From: Capitulum mitella
Taxonomy: Eukaryota > Arthropoda > Thecostraca > Pollicipedomorpha > Pollicipedidae
Length of the DNA: 64,000 nucleotides
Direction: 5' to 3'
Assembly: GCA_030062745.1 (NCBI GenBank)
Contig: CP099839.1
Coordinates: 21,399,324 to 21,463,323, forward strand
Below the pieces are notes generated by a model. It searched no databases, was not told the DNA's origin, and worked only from the letters and a program-made list of their open reading frames with translations. A program made the translations under genes and the position numbers. Of this stretch, positions 12,201 to 18,810 are shown piece by piece (the first letter of the stretch is position 1; each line of letters begins with the position of its first letter).

Positions 12201-14109
12201 TTGAACCCAAAGGAGGGGATCATGGTTCCCTTTGGCCTCTCTTGGCTATGCCCTTGTAGCAAACCAGATGTTTGTGTGAGATGAGCGGTAACTGCAGTTA
12301 CCGAGGAAATTCAATCCCCATGCATGCTGCCGAATTCAAAAGTCGAGTCTGTCGAGCTGTCGAGTTCACGCAAAGAGATGTAAAAGGAATTAATTTAGAT
12401 AAGCAATCAGTAACTGACATGAACCAGTCTCAGACGCCGGCTGGTTGGGCCATGACGTGCCAGCTAAACCAATTTCCCGTTATACATTATTGCCTTTGTT
12501 CGGTCTTGATCGTGCCGACAGAGGCCGTGAACGCGACCTTCAGCAGACCAAAAGCGGACTTCGCTGCTCTTTCTCGGCTCAGTTTGACTCCACCAGAAGC
12601 AGTGGAGCGTCGGCCTGCCCCGGCGAAGCTCTGACTCCGGAACATTTCGCGTCACGTGACGGCGATGTATCGTGACGTCTGAGTCGCAATCCGCCCTTCC
12701 GTGGGCCGTGTTTTTAATTCTGCTTGATCCAGTCACGTCTGACCGCAGCTTCCTGCGCTGGCCGGTTCTAACCAGCTGGCAGAGTCCTGCTCATTATCCT
12801 GAGGAAGTTTACGCCACTGACAAAGCTCTGCGATGAACAATGGATATTTTTTTTTTACTTTGACTAAGTTTAATTCACACAAACAGAAAACTCCTGTGCT
12901 AGCATGCCAGCATGCCACAGATGCCGTTAAATTTTAACACCGTTTAGCGAGGGGCGATCAAGCTTGATAGTGTAAAGTAAATGTAAAGGTAAATGATGGT
13001 GTTTAGAAATATGAAGTTAACTCAAGACCCGTATTAATATGTTTGGCAGAGGAAAGACAAAAGGGCTAACTTGAAAGGAAAGGGTACAATCTTGCTGACA
13101 CATTGTTCTAAGCGCTCGCTTCGGGAGACCCCTGATGTGATATTATTCCCAAAAATGCTTCAAACGATTACCTTTCCAAAATTCTGCAGAACAATGAAAA
13201 GCATCGGATATTCGGTATCCAGCCCAAAGTCGAATTACCACACGCCTTTTTACAGGCAGGTGTGCTGCTGCACCGTGGCAAAGACGGCGAGTACTTCATT
13301 GAATTGCTCCCGATCTACTTTAAAATGGCCTTCGCAATCAGCATATTTTGCCGATTGCTACCCACACAGCTCAATGTGTTTACGACATCCGTGAGTGCGC
13401 ACCGCTTGTGAGTGACATTGACATTCACCGATTTCTGCGTTGTCGCGACTTTTCGTAGCCGAGAGGACCAGGTGCGGACAGCTCTTTCATCGCAGTAGCT
13501 TTAGCGCGGGCCGTTTACGGAGCGAGACCAACGCCATGATAGCGTGTCTTGGAAGGGGGAGGGAGGGGGCACACGGCCCCTGTCAGTCACAAAAACGAAT
13601 TTCACGGGGCCGCCATGTAGTGGTCACCTTTACATCTGATACAGTTGTGGTGTTTCGGAAGGGATAATTTCGAATTCAAACATTGCATTTTGTAACATAC
13701 CCCATGCAACCACGCGCTGCGAATTAACAGGCTTACAGCAAGAGATTCGTAGAAACAATGCGAGCTTCACCGCAAAATGAGCCACTGGAAACGAGAATAG
13801 CACTGCATTGACATTTAAAATTACCATTTCAAAGGTGCGACGCTTTAAATATCTCCGCGCATAGACTTCACCAAATCAGTCAACACAGCACGGGTACCAG
13901 CCAGCCACGCGTCCACCACGTGGTGACCAGGCGTCCTGGGACTCACTTTTGGGCTTGGGCTCGGCGTAGTCGTATTCCTGCTGGAACCTGGCCTGGGTGA
14001 AGGCTCGGCGTGCAACAACCACGCGCACCTCCTGCTCCTCCGGCGGGCAGCTGGCCTCGGCCTCGGCCATCTTCTGCTTCTTGCGCAGCGCCGCGGGGTT
14101 GGCTGCCAT
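149..14109 (-). CDS. SLC26/SulP-family anion transporter, 5' part (seven exons, 3' end outside window)
   Basis: Join of 14109-13947, 9250-9068, 6914-6804, 6195-6047, 1825-1661, 657-553 and 282-149. The 1010 coding bases give 336 residues plus two bases. SLC26 proteins are plasma-membrane anion exchangers or channels (sulfate, chloride, bicarbonate, oxalate) with a 7+7 inverted-repeat membrane domain and a C-terminal STAS domain. Visible family landmarks are LPILAWMP (83-90), MHIPQGMAYALL (111-122), PPIHGIYMAFF (126-136), FGTSRHVSVG (144-153), GFTTGAAVHVLMSQVKSLFG (about 224-243) and FPIPIELIVVVIGT (about 301-314). A hand alignment with mammalian prestin (offset 18) puts Tyr119 where prestin has Phe101 and Phe155 where it has Phe137, both anion-site positions. 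TM8, TM10 and STAS are missing because the window ends. Family is certain; the subfamily and substrate are not. Confidence 0.95.
283..552 (-). other. SLC26 intron 6 (270 bp)
   Basis: The smallest intron, GT..AG bounded. It is very GC-rich and CpG-rich throughout, which keeps several frames open by composition alone. Nothing else seen. Confidence 0.88.
553..657 (-). CDS. SLC26 exon 6: TM6 segment
   Basis: This 105-base exon encodes residues 258-292 in phase 0 at both ends. SFVAILRNAFSANPAAMVIS is the amphipathic stretch and start of the next membrane helix. GVSISVLVF follows, and the exon ends at NNEYLK. The pattern (hydrophobic face, N-A-F-x-x-N-P/T-A, then a helix ending in a short charged link) matches the segment that follows the TM5 block in SLC26 proteins. 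The acceptor is CCGTTTGCAG|TCG and the donor CTCAAG|GTAGGC. On its own the exon would be hard to recognise; its place between exons 5 and 7, with continuous phase, makes it firm. Confidence 0.92.
658..1660 (-). other. SLC26 intron 5 (1003 bp)
   Basis: GT..AG bounded. The part nearest exon 5 (about 1490-1640) is a GC-rich island with GGCGCC and GCGCGC runs. The centre (about 760-1400) is of mixed composition with a poly-T run near 1321. No conserved coding sequence. Confidence 0.88.
1661..1825 (-). CDS. SLC26 exon 5: TM5 core
   Basis: This exon of exactly 55 codons (165 bases) encodes residues 203-257 in phase 0 at both ends. It continues the preceding helix (LVMFALRIGALTVILSD) into the most conserved block of the family: DMLVKGFTTGAAVHV followed by LMSQVKSLFGL (about 219-244). 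It ends in the basic linker RHSGPGKLVK. GFTTGAA and SQVK are near-invariant in animal SLC26 proteins and leave little doubt about the family. The acceptor is TTCGCCCCCAG|CTG and the donor GTCAAG|GTTGGT. That donor is a weaker consensus than the others, with T at +3 and G at +4. Confidence 0.95.
4040..4510 (+). repeat. 18-bp minisatellite, diverged (intron 4)
   Basis: About 25 imperfect copies of an 18-base unit close to GGTCACTGGGAGGTCATC, with occasional 4-9-base insertions. Well-kept copies include GGTTACTGCGAGTTCATC and AGCCACTGGGAGGTCAAC. The divergence between copies suggests an old array. Confidence 0.85.
5150..6046. other. GCCGGC/GGCGCC-dense GC island (intron 4)
   Basis: Extremely GC- and CpG-rich stretch made largely of overlapping 6-bp palindromes GCCGGC, GGCGCC and CGGCCG, densest at about 5880-6040. 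It includes a (GGC)n triplet run at 5256-5282. Long open frames here are expected from the lack of A/T and are not taken as genes. Confidence 0.75.
5256..5282 (+). repeat. (GGC)n triplet microsatellite
   Basis: Nine uninterrupted GGC-type triplets within the intron 4 island, ending in GACG. Similar short CCG runs occur at 6463-6484 and 7243-7265. Confidence 0.9.
6047..6195 (-). CDS. SLC26 exon 4: TM3 and extracellular loop
   Basis: This 149-base exon completes Gly153 and encodes residues 154-202. It opens with TFAVTCIMTGKVVME. In mammalian prestin the equivalent start is Pro-Phe, and the anion-site Phe137 corresponds to Phe155 here. The polar loop (SEPHANADNSTEQ, about 170-182) carries one N-glycosylation sequon, Asn178-Ser-Thr. 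An extracellular, glycosylated loop at this point is typical of SLC26 proteins. The following hydrophobic stretch (VLVATTVSMAVGIVE) runs to the exon end. The acceptor is CGCCCGCAG|GCACG and the donor GTTGAG|GTAGGT, phase 0. Both splice junctions lie in very GC-rich DNA. Confidence 0.95.
6196..6803 (-). other. SLC26 intron 3 (608 bp)
   Basis: GT..AG bounded. The 3' half (6196-6500) is a GC-rich island with a CCG triplet run. The 5' half is of ordinary composition. No coding similarity. Confidence 0.88.
6804..6914 (-). CDS. SLC26 exon 3: TM1-TM3 segment with the sulfate-transporter signature
   Basis: This 111-base exon completes Gly116 and encodes residues 117-152 plus one base of Gly153. MAYALLARIPP is the conserved TM1/TM2 junction, and PIHGIYMAFF through FGTSRHVSVG covers the SLC26/SulP signature region. 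The signature is slightly atypical: His129 and Ile131 stand where the classical pattern has Tyr and Leu (P-x-Y-G-L-Y). The terminal GTSR is intact. Tyr119 occupies the position of prestin Phe101, and many SLC26 transporters also have Tyr there. The acceptor is CTCTCTTGCAG|GGATG and the donor CAGTCG|GTAAGT; the phase is 1 at both ends. Confidence 0.95.
6915..9067 (-). other. SLC26 intron 2 (2153 bp)
   Basis: GT..AG bounded. Two GCCGGC-dense islands (about 6960-7340 and 8100-8510) flank an ordinary, A/T-richer segment (7370-7930). At 8036-8117 a ~38-base segment beginning CCGGTTTCGGCAGCGGTC is duplicated once in tandem. No conserved coding sequence. Confidence 0.88.
9068..9250 (-). CDS. SLC26 exon 2: pre-membrane segment and start of TM1
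   Basis: This 183-base exon completes codon 55 (A|CG, Thr) and encodes residues 56-115 plus the first base of codon 116. It holds the Cys-containing linker (DNCSPNGDC, 66-74), the family hallmark LPILAWMP (83-90) and the amphipathic lead-in YSLRRDLIGDIIAG (92-105). The first transmembrane half-helix, ending VAIMHIPQG (108-116), follows. Gln115 aligns with Gln97 of mammalian prestin, next to the anion site. The acceptor is CCCTCCGCAG|CGGCC and the donor GCAAG|GTAAGT, both good consensus matches. Phases 1/1 fit the neighbouring exons exactly, so no extra exon is needed between exons 1 and 2. Confidence 0.95.
11411..11700 (+). repeat. ~31-bp minisatellite (intron 1)
   Basis: About nine imperfect copies of a 29-36-base unit, each with a core like GGAGGCAGGTC followed by a C-A-ACTGT/GGTTG tail. 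The best copies lie around 11470-11570, and copies are diverged toward 11700. The array keeps a frame open across it, which is not taken as a gene. Confidence 0.75.
12054..12256 (+). mobile_element. hAT-like MITE, 203 bp (intron 1)
   Basis: Terminal inverted repeats are CAAGGGCGTAGCCAGGA on the left and CAAGGGCATAGCCAAGA (read inward from the right), matching at 15 of 17 bases. They are flanked by 8-base direct repeats TAACAAAC (12046-12053) and TAGCAAAC (12257-12264), matching at 7 of 8. Eight-base target duplications and C-A-R-G termini are typical of hAT-superfamily elements. There is no coding capacity, so it must have been moved by a transposase encoded elsewhere. Interior is A/T-richer than its surroundings. 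Confidence 0.78.
13947..14109 (-). CDS. SLC26 exon 1: start codon and N-terminal cytosolic segment
   Basis: This 163-base exon encodes residues 1-54 plus the first base of codon 55. The ATG at 14109 is the first in frame: no Met occurs upstream before in-frame stops (TAA at 14238-14236, TGA at 14235-14233), which supports it as the start. A second Met is residue 14. The peptide is hydrophilic and charged (RKKQKMAEAEA, then VVVARRAFTQARFQQEYDYAEPKPK-type sequence, partly listed), as expected for the cytosolic N-terminus. The RRAFTQARFQQEY stretch matches the short conserved segment before the membrane domain in SLC26 proteins. The donor is AAAA|GTGAGT (GT at 13946-13945), phase 1. Confidence 0.88.
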
Positions 14110-14126
14110 CTGTGGCAGGCGGTTCG
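14110..14126 (-). promoter_or_regulatory. Putative 3' splice site abutting the SLC26 start codon
   Basis: Read on the minus strand, the bases just before the ATG are CCGCCTGCCACAG, an acceptor-like C-rich tract ending CAG, with CTGAC about 20 bases upstream as a possible branch site. If used, the 5' UTR begins in one or more non-coding exons further upstream. If not, the 5' UTR runs on into 14127-14360. I cannot decide between these from sequence alone. Confidence 0.4.
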
Positions 14127-14360
14127 GCGTCAGCCGGCCGGCCGGGGCGCGTCCGTCACCAAATGTCAGCGGCGACAGGCGACCGCGACCGGCGCCCCCC
14201 GAGCCGGGGCGGAACGGGCCCCCGCCGCTCGGTCATTACGCCGTCCACCCCGGGACTCGGCGGAACCCCTGATCACCGGTCGGCGGGCGCCTCCGCGGGC
14301 GAGGTGCGCCCGAACGCGGCGTCGGCCGGGACGTTCTCCGGCTCTGGCCGGAGGTCGGTT
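14113..14360. other. GC/CpG-rich stretch directly upstream of the coding start
   Basis: CpG-dense sequence upstream of exon 1. It carries in-frame stops for the transporter frame at 14233-14238. It could be 5' UTR/promoter or the end of an upstream intron. No TATA box can be assigned with confidence. Confidence 0.5.
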
Positions 14361-14780
14361 CCCGGCTTCGCTGCATCACAGTTTCGTTCCGAGCCACAGC
14401 GCATCTAGCTGTTTAGCATCTGTATCTATGTATCTATCTATCTAACATCTCGCAGGTCACACAAGAGAACGGCGCTGACCCCTTTCTCAAGAGATTTGTA
14501 AAAGGCTTTTCTCCTTCCAGGGGTGCCCCTGGGGAGTTGACAGGGCTTTACGTCATTTGTCCTGTTTAACGAACCCAGCAGGTATCCACAGGGGTAATTA
14601 GGCAACAAGCCCCTTCCCCGACAGCATGTGAAGTTACAGTAAAAACAATGATGGCTGGTTTTCCCACACATCATATGGTCATCCGACCGTCCACGGCAGC
14701 GACGGCTGCAAAGTGGGCTCAGCCAGTGCGAGCCGGGTTGTTCAGTCTTACTCGGCCCTCCGAGAAAGGCAACGTCACAG
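14361..14780. other. Non-coding, nothing recognised
   Basis: Ordinary-composition DNA with a short TATC run (about 14421-14445). No gene, RNA gene or repeat recognised. Confidence 0.6.
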
Positions 14781-15120
14781 CGGGAAAGAGAAAGAGGTGG
14801 CCTCCAAGTACCAGCACCAGCACAGTAGGACGCACGGTCACCGTAGCAGAGACTCCGTCACAGCCATCGGCCCGCCGCGTGACAAAATCAAAACAGCGGA
14901 AAACACGGCCACTGCGGCCACTTTCTGGGGCCAGGTCCATGCCAGCACCAGCACAGCGGCAAATACGGGCACCAGGAACAACGTCAAAGAGTTCTGATAT
15001 CGACAGCAGTACAGCGGGGAACACGGCCACCAGGAGCAACGTCAAAGAGTTCTGATATCGACAACAGTACAGCGGGAAACACGGCCACCAGTACCAACGT
15101 GAGACGCGGTCGTCTGCGTA
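14780..15120 (+). repeat. 58-bp tandem repeat with degenerate flanks
   Basis: Nearly three clear copies of a 58-base unit start near 14945, 15003 and 15061, each with ACAGCGG..AACACGGCCACCAG and then CAACGTCAAAGAGTTCTGAT. The first two full copies differ at only a few bases. Degenerate copies (CAGCACCAGCACAG..) extend upstream to about 14780. Confidence 0.75.
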
Positions 15121-17470
15121 CTGACAGCAGTGCAGCGGGAAAGACAGTCGATGGAAGACGGTGGCCCAACACTAAGCTCGGCTGGCCTTCTGCTGCCGAG
15201 CGATATTACGGCCGTAACGGGGACACGTGCGACATGAAGTGCTGCGGTCCTCAACTGGCTGAGCAGCTCAGCTGGAGGATTTACATAACCGGGCTTAGTC
15301 ACCTGTTGGCCGATTGACTGATCATTTCTTCAGAGTCCAGAAAAAAAACATCGGCGATATGAATGAAGCTTAAGGCAGCGAGACCATGCAAGGCCATTGT
15401 TTAAAGCGGACGACGACATCTCTGCAGGTGCTGTGTTCGGTACGAACAAAACGCGCGGTATCTTGCTAACGGCTTTTGCACATAATACGTTTATTTCACT
15501 GGCTGTCTGTTGGCAGCTGGCACTGAATTTGTTAGAAGTATAAACACGTCAGTCGCCTAGGAACGCTCCTAAAACTCTCCCGTAAACAATTTCAGCATAC
15601 AGAAACAGACCTAACAAAACATCGAATAAACCTTTATAAAGCACCGCTGTTGTTATCATGCCAGTCACGGAAACTGACCCTAGTCTTGGAGACAAGCGTG
15701 TGACAGCTCGGAAGAGCTTAGTTTATGGCTGTCTGGGACCATCCCTCGTCCGGGTGAGCAAAGGACCTCTCGAAGCTCCTCAGGCCGAACGGGCCGGATT
15801 TCGAAAGTCGGCGACCCGACCTGAATGGCCGATCGCCAATCGCCAGGATTCACCGATGCTCCACTCTGGAAAAACGCTAACTGGAAAGCGATCCCAGAGG
15901 CCCGTTCAGGTCACGTTACGCCATCACGGACGCGGTACCCCGTTTCTTGTTACGATGACTTCTTTCCGGTTTTTGCGACAAACAACGGTTCGAGCCATCT
16001 GGTGTTTGGCTGGTCTACAGGCATCGCATCGGAGTTTCAACTAGCCTAAAAAGCGCGGAAATCGTTCTGATTCTTTGCCTCTCCATTTTGACCAGAGGAA
16101 AGTTAACCGCTTCATGTTAACGACATTTGACCGTATCGCCCCAGAACGCTGAGTGACGTCTGGTGACGTGTAGGATGACGACTGTTTACACGAACAGTCC
16201 GATATCAGGGTCACGAACGGCGCCGCAGTCGGCACGTGCCGGCCCTGAGTAAACAAACTGCTCCTGGCAATCATTCGTCCATCATCTGGGTGCTGTCCAG
16301 AGTCGCGCGCTCCGAAGCAGGCCCGAATCTCAAGGTGCGAGGTACCTCCTTCGAAGGGTTCGGAGGGGTGCGGGTCGACTACCAGACTGGACAAGGCAGA
16401 ACACATCCCGGATTTCGCAAAGATCCCACTTCTGGTTTCCACTTTGATTTCAAGCCCCAAATACGTGCCAATTAAGCGCATCTCGTAAGCTTCAAGATGC
16501 GCCCAGAACCAACCCACGCGGTATTTAACGCAACGCAAAGACCGTTTGGTGTACCAAAGCCATAGTTAAGCCCGAGGGCATTAGCGAAAGCACCCGGTTC
16601 TTTTAAGCTTATCCATATCAAAGATGGCGACTGAAACCCCGGCGAACGTCAGTTTTAAGTCGAACTTCGGGAAATGGCATGCAAACAGACAAAAGTCTTG
16701 GAACTGATGAAAAGCTGGACTGCTTATTTCATTAATTTTATGCAAACGCAGCACGCATTTTGGGTGAAAACTTCGTAAATGGGAGCCGCTGTCTCTGCCT
16801 CTTTTTAACCTTGCAAAATATGTCCATGCTGGAAACAGGGCACACGTTTAGCAGACAACAGAATTGTGTGAAAGCGTGAAACATACCTGGGTTTTCAAGT
16901 CCATTTTTGGGTGGTAGACTACAGTCAAATATACCATGAGGACAATCAGAATCTTCGTTTAGGATAGGCACATAGGCGGAGGTCGATAAACGAACAAAAT
17001 GTTTTTAAATAATGTTTGTTTTCTTGCAAAACTGAAAAAGTGTGCTATGACGGTACAGCAGGGAGAGGGTGGGGCTCCTGAGCAGGATTCTAATATAAAT
17101 ACAACTGAAGTGACAACACTAGTGCTTCCCCATTTCGCATCTTAAAACTTCCTTTTTGTTTACAAGAGTGGTACCGTGCCCCAAGTGGACTTCTTTCGAT
17201 CGGTTCTTCCCCATAAGCCTCGTTAAATGAACACTGATGGGACCTGGACGCAGCTCGGGAACAAAGGAACAATTACTTTTACCCCATAATTTGCCCTTCA
17301 CAGGGAATGTGATGCTGACATCGTTTAAGAAACAAACCGCCTTCCATCAAACACGAAAACACCCACCGTCACTGCTAACGATAACCTGGTAGTCAAAAGT
17401 GTTTAACCCGTGCGCCTCAGCGTGGAAGCATCTTGTTACCAACTGCCAGCCGACTCCGGACTTCGGACAC
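15121..17470. other. Non-coding, nothing recognised
   Basis: About 2.3 kb of mixed composition. Frames of up to about 165 codons exist on both strands (for example 16538-16041 minus) but overlap one another and show no known domain, so I do not call genes here. Confidence 0.6.
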
Positions 17471-17479
17471 GACGTCACA

Positions 17480-17940
17480 AATCGTTGTTCGTCCTCCTGC
17501 TCGGCCCGGCGGGCACCGTCCCGCCCCGTGAATCTTCTTCGGGCGCCCGTCCGCGGCCGCCGCCCCGTCGCCGCCGACGCCCGACGGCGGCGACGCTGGA
17601 CGGCGCCGCGGCCGGAGGCTCACCTCGTCCGAGTCGCGGTGCGTGCCGGCGGCTATCGCGCAGCGGGTCGGCGTTGCTCCTGCCGGTCGGAGTGCGGCGG
17701 CGGACGGCGCCTCGGAGGCGCGGGCGAGGACACGCGCGGAGGTCCTCCTCCTGCCTGCAGACGACGTTCGGCGGCGGGAGAGCTCCTGGCGGCCACGCCG
17801 ACCTCACCGCGTCCAGCGCTGTTCTGAGCCGGGCGGCGCCGCGCGCTGCTCTATAGCCGCGCCGGGCCGGCCGGCCGCGGCGGCGGCCGCCTTCCCCGAA
17901 CCGGCTCTGTGGACCGGCCGGCGCCGCCGGACCGGCTCAC
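17480..17940. other. GC island with GCCGGC/CGGCCG clusters
   Basis: CpG-dense, GC-rich island immediately next to two minisatellites. Several frames are open by composition. No recognisable protein. Confidence 0.6.
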
Positions 17941-17941
17941 C

Positions 17942-18145
17942 GGACCGTCCTGTCGCCCGCCCAGCCAGCCTCCCGGACCGTCTCAAACGGACCGGACCGT
18001 CCTGTCGCCCGGCCGGCTCCCCGGACCGTCTCAAACGGACCGGACCATCCTGTCTCCCGGCCGGCCCACCGGACCGTCTCAAACGGACCGGACCGTCCTG
18101 TCGCCCGCCCAGCCTCCCGGACCGTCTCAAACGAACCGGACCGCG
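17942..18145 (+). repeat. 48-52-bp minisatellite, four copies
   Basis: Four copies of a unit that begins CGGACCGTCCTGTCGCCC and ends CGGACCGTCTCAAACGGACC. They differ mainly by a 4-base insertion and by CCGGCC/GCCCAG variants in the middle. The high identity suggests recent expansion. On either strand the array keeps proline/arginine-rich frames open; these are not genes. Confidence 0.9.
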
Positions 18146-18264
18146 TTCGCCGGCCGCCCGGCTCCATAACAATATACCCTGGGGGCTTGTCTACAGGACT
18201 GGCTCCTCCAGACCGCAACTCAGGGCACCTCATTGAACTGTGTTCACCGGACCGGCCGGAGTCC

Positions 18265-18810
18265 ACTGAACCGATTCCATCGGAGAGGCCGACTCCACCG
18301 GGCCGCCTCCATCGGCCGCCACCACCGACCGGTCTCCATCGGACCGCCACCATCAGCCCACCTCCATCGGACCGTCATCACCGGACCACCTCCATCGGAC
18401 CGCCACCACCGGCCTGTCTCCATCGGACCGCCACCACCGGCCGGTCTCCATCGGCCGCCACCACCGACCGGTCTCCGTCGGACCGCCACCACCGGCCTGT
18501 CTCCATCGGACCGTCACCACCGACCGGTCTCCGTCGTACCGCCACCATCAGCCGGTCTTCCATTGGACTGCCACCTCCGGACCACCTCCATTTGACTGTC
18601 ACCACCGACCGGTTCCACTGGACCGCCACCATCAGACCGTCTCCATCGGACCATCATCACCGGACCACCTCCATTGGACCATCACCAGCGACCGGTCTCC
18701 ATCGGACCGCCACCACCAGCCGGTCTCCATTGGAATGCCACCGCCGGACCACCTCCATTTGACCGTCACCACCGACCGGTCACACTGGACCGCCACCAAC
18801 GACCGGCTGG
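18265..18810 (+). repeat. 28-bp minisatellite, about 19 copies
   Basis: Array of a 27-28-base unit near GGACCGCCACCACCGACC followed by GGTCTCCATC. Copies differ at a few positions (ACCGGACCACC and ATCAGCC variants). The unit shares the GGACCG core with the neighbouring 48-52-bp array, so the two may have a common origin. Spurious Ser/Thr/Pro/His-rich frames run through it. Confidence 0.9.

Larger units (their letters stand above)
9251..13946 (-). other. SLC26 intron 1 (4696 bp)
   Basis: The largest intron, GT..AG bounded. It holds a GC island (about 10100-10530), a ~31-bp minisatellite (11411-11700) and a 203-bp hAT-like MITE (12054-12256). The rest (9300-10030, 10740-11340, 12270-13946) is ordinary sequence with no conserved coding content. 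Confidence 0.88.

Noticed and set aside
13876-13946. Continuation of the exon 1 reading frame beyond the donor to a stop at 13876
   Set aside because: GTGAGT at 13946-13941 is a strong donor, and exon 2 joins in phase to give family-like sequence. The read-through residues do not resemble SLC26.
17643-18762. Long plus-strand frames of 197 and 191 codons
   Set aside because: They simply translate the 48-52-bp and 28-bp minisatellites.
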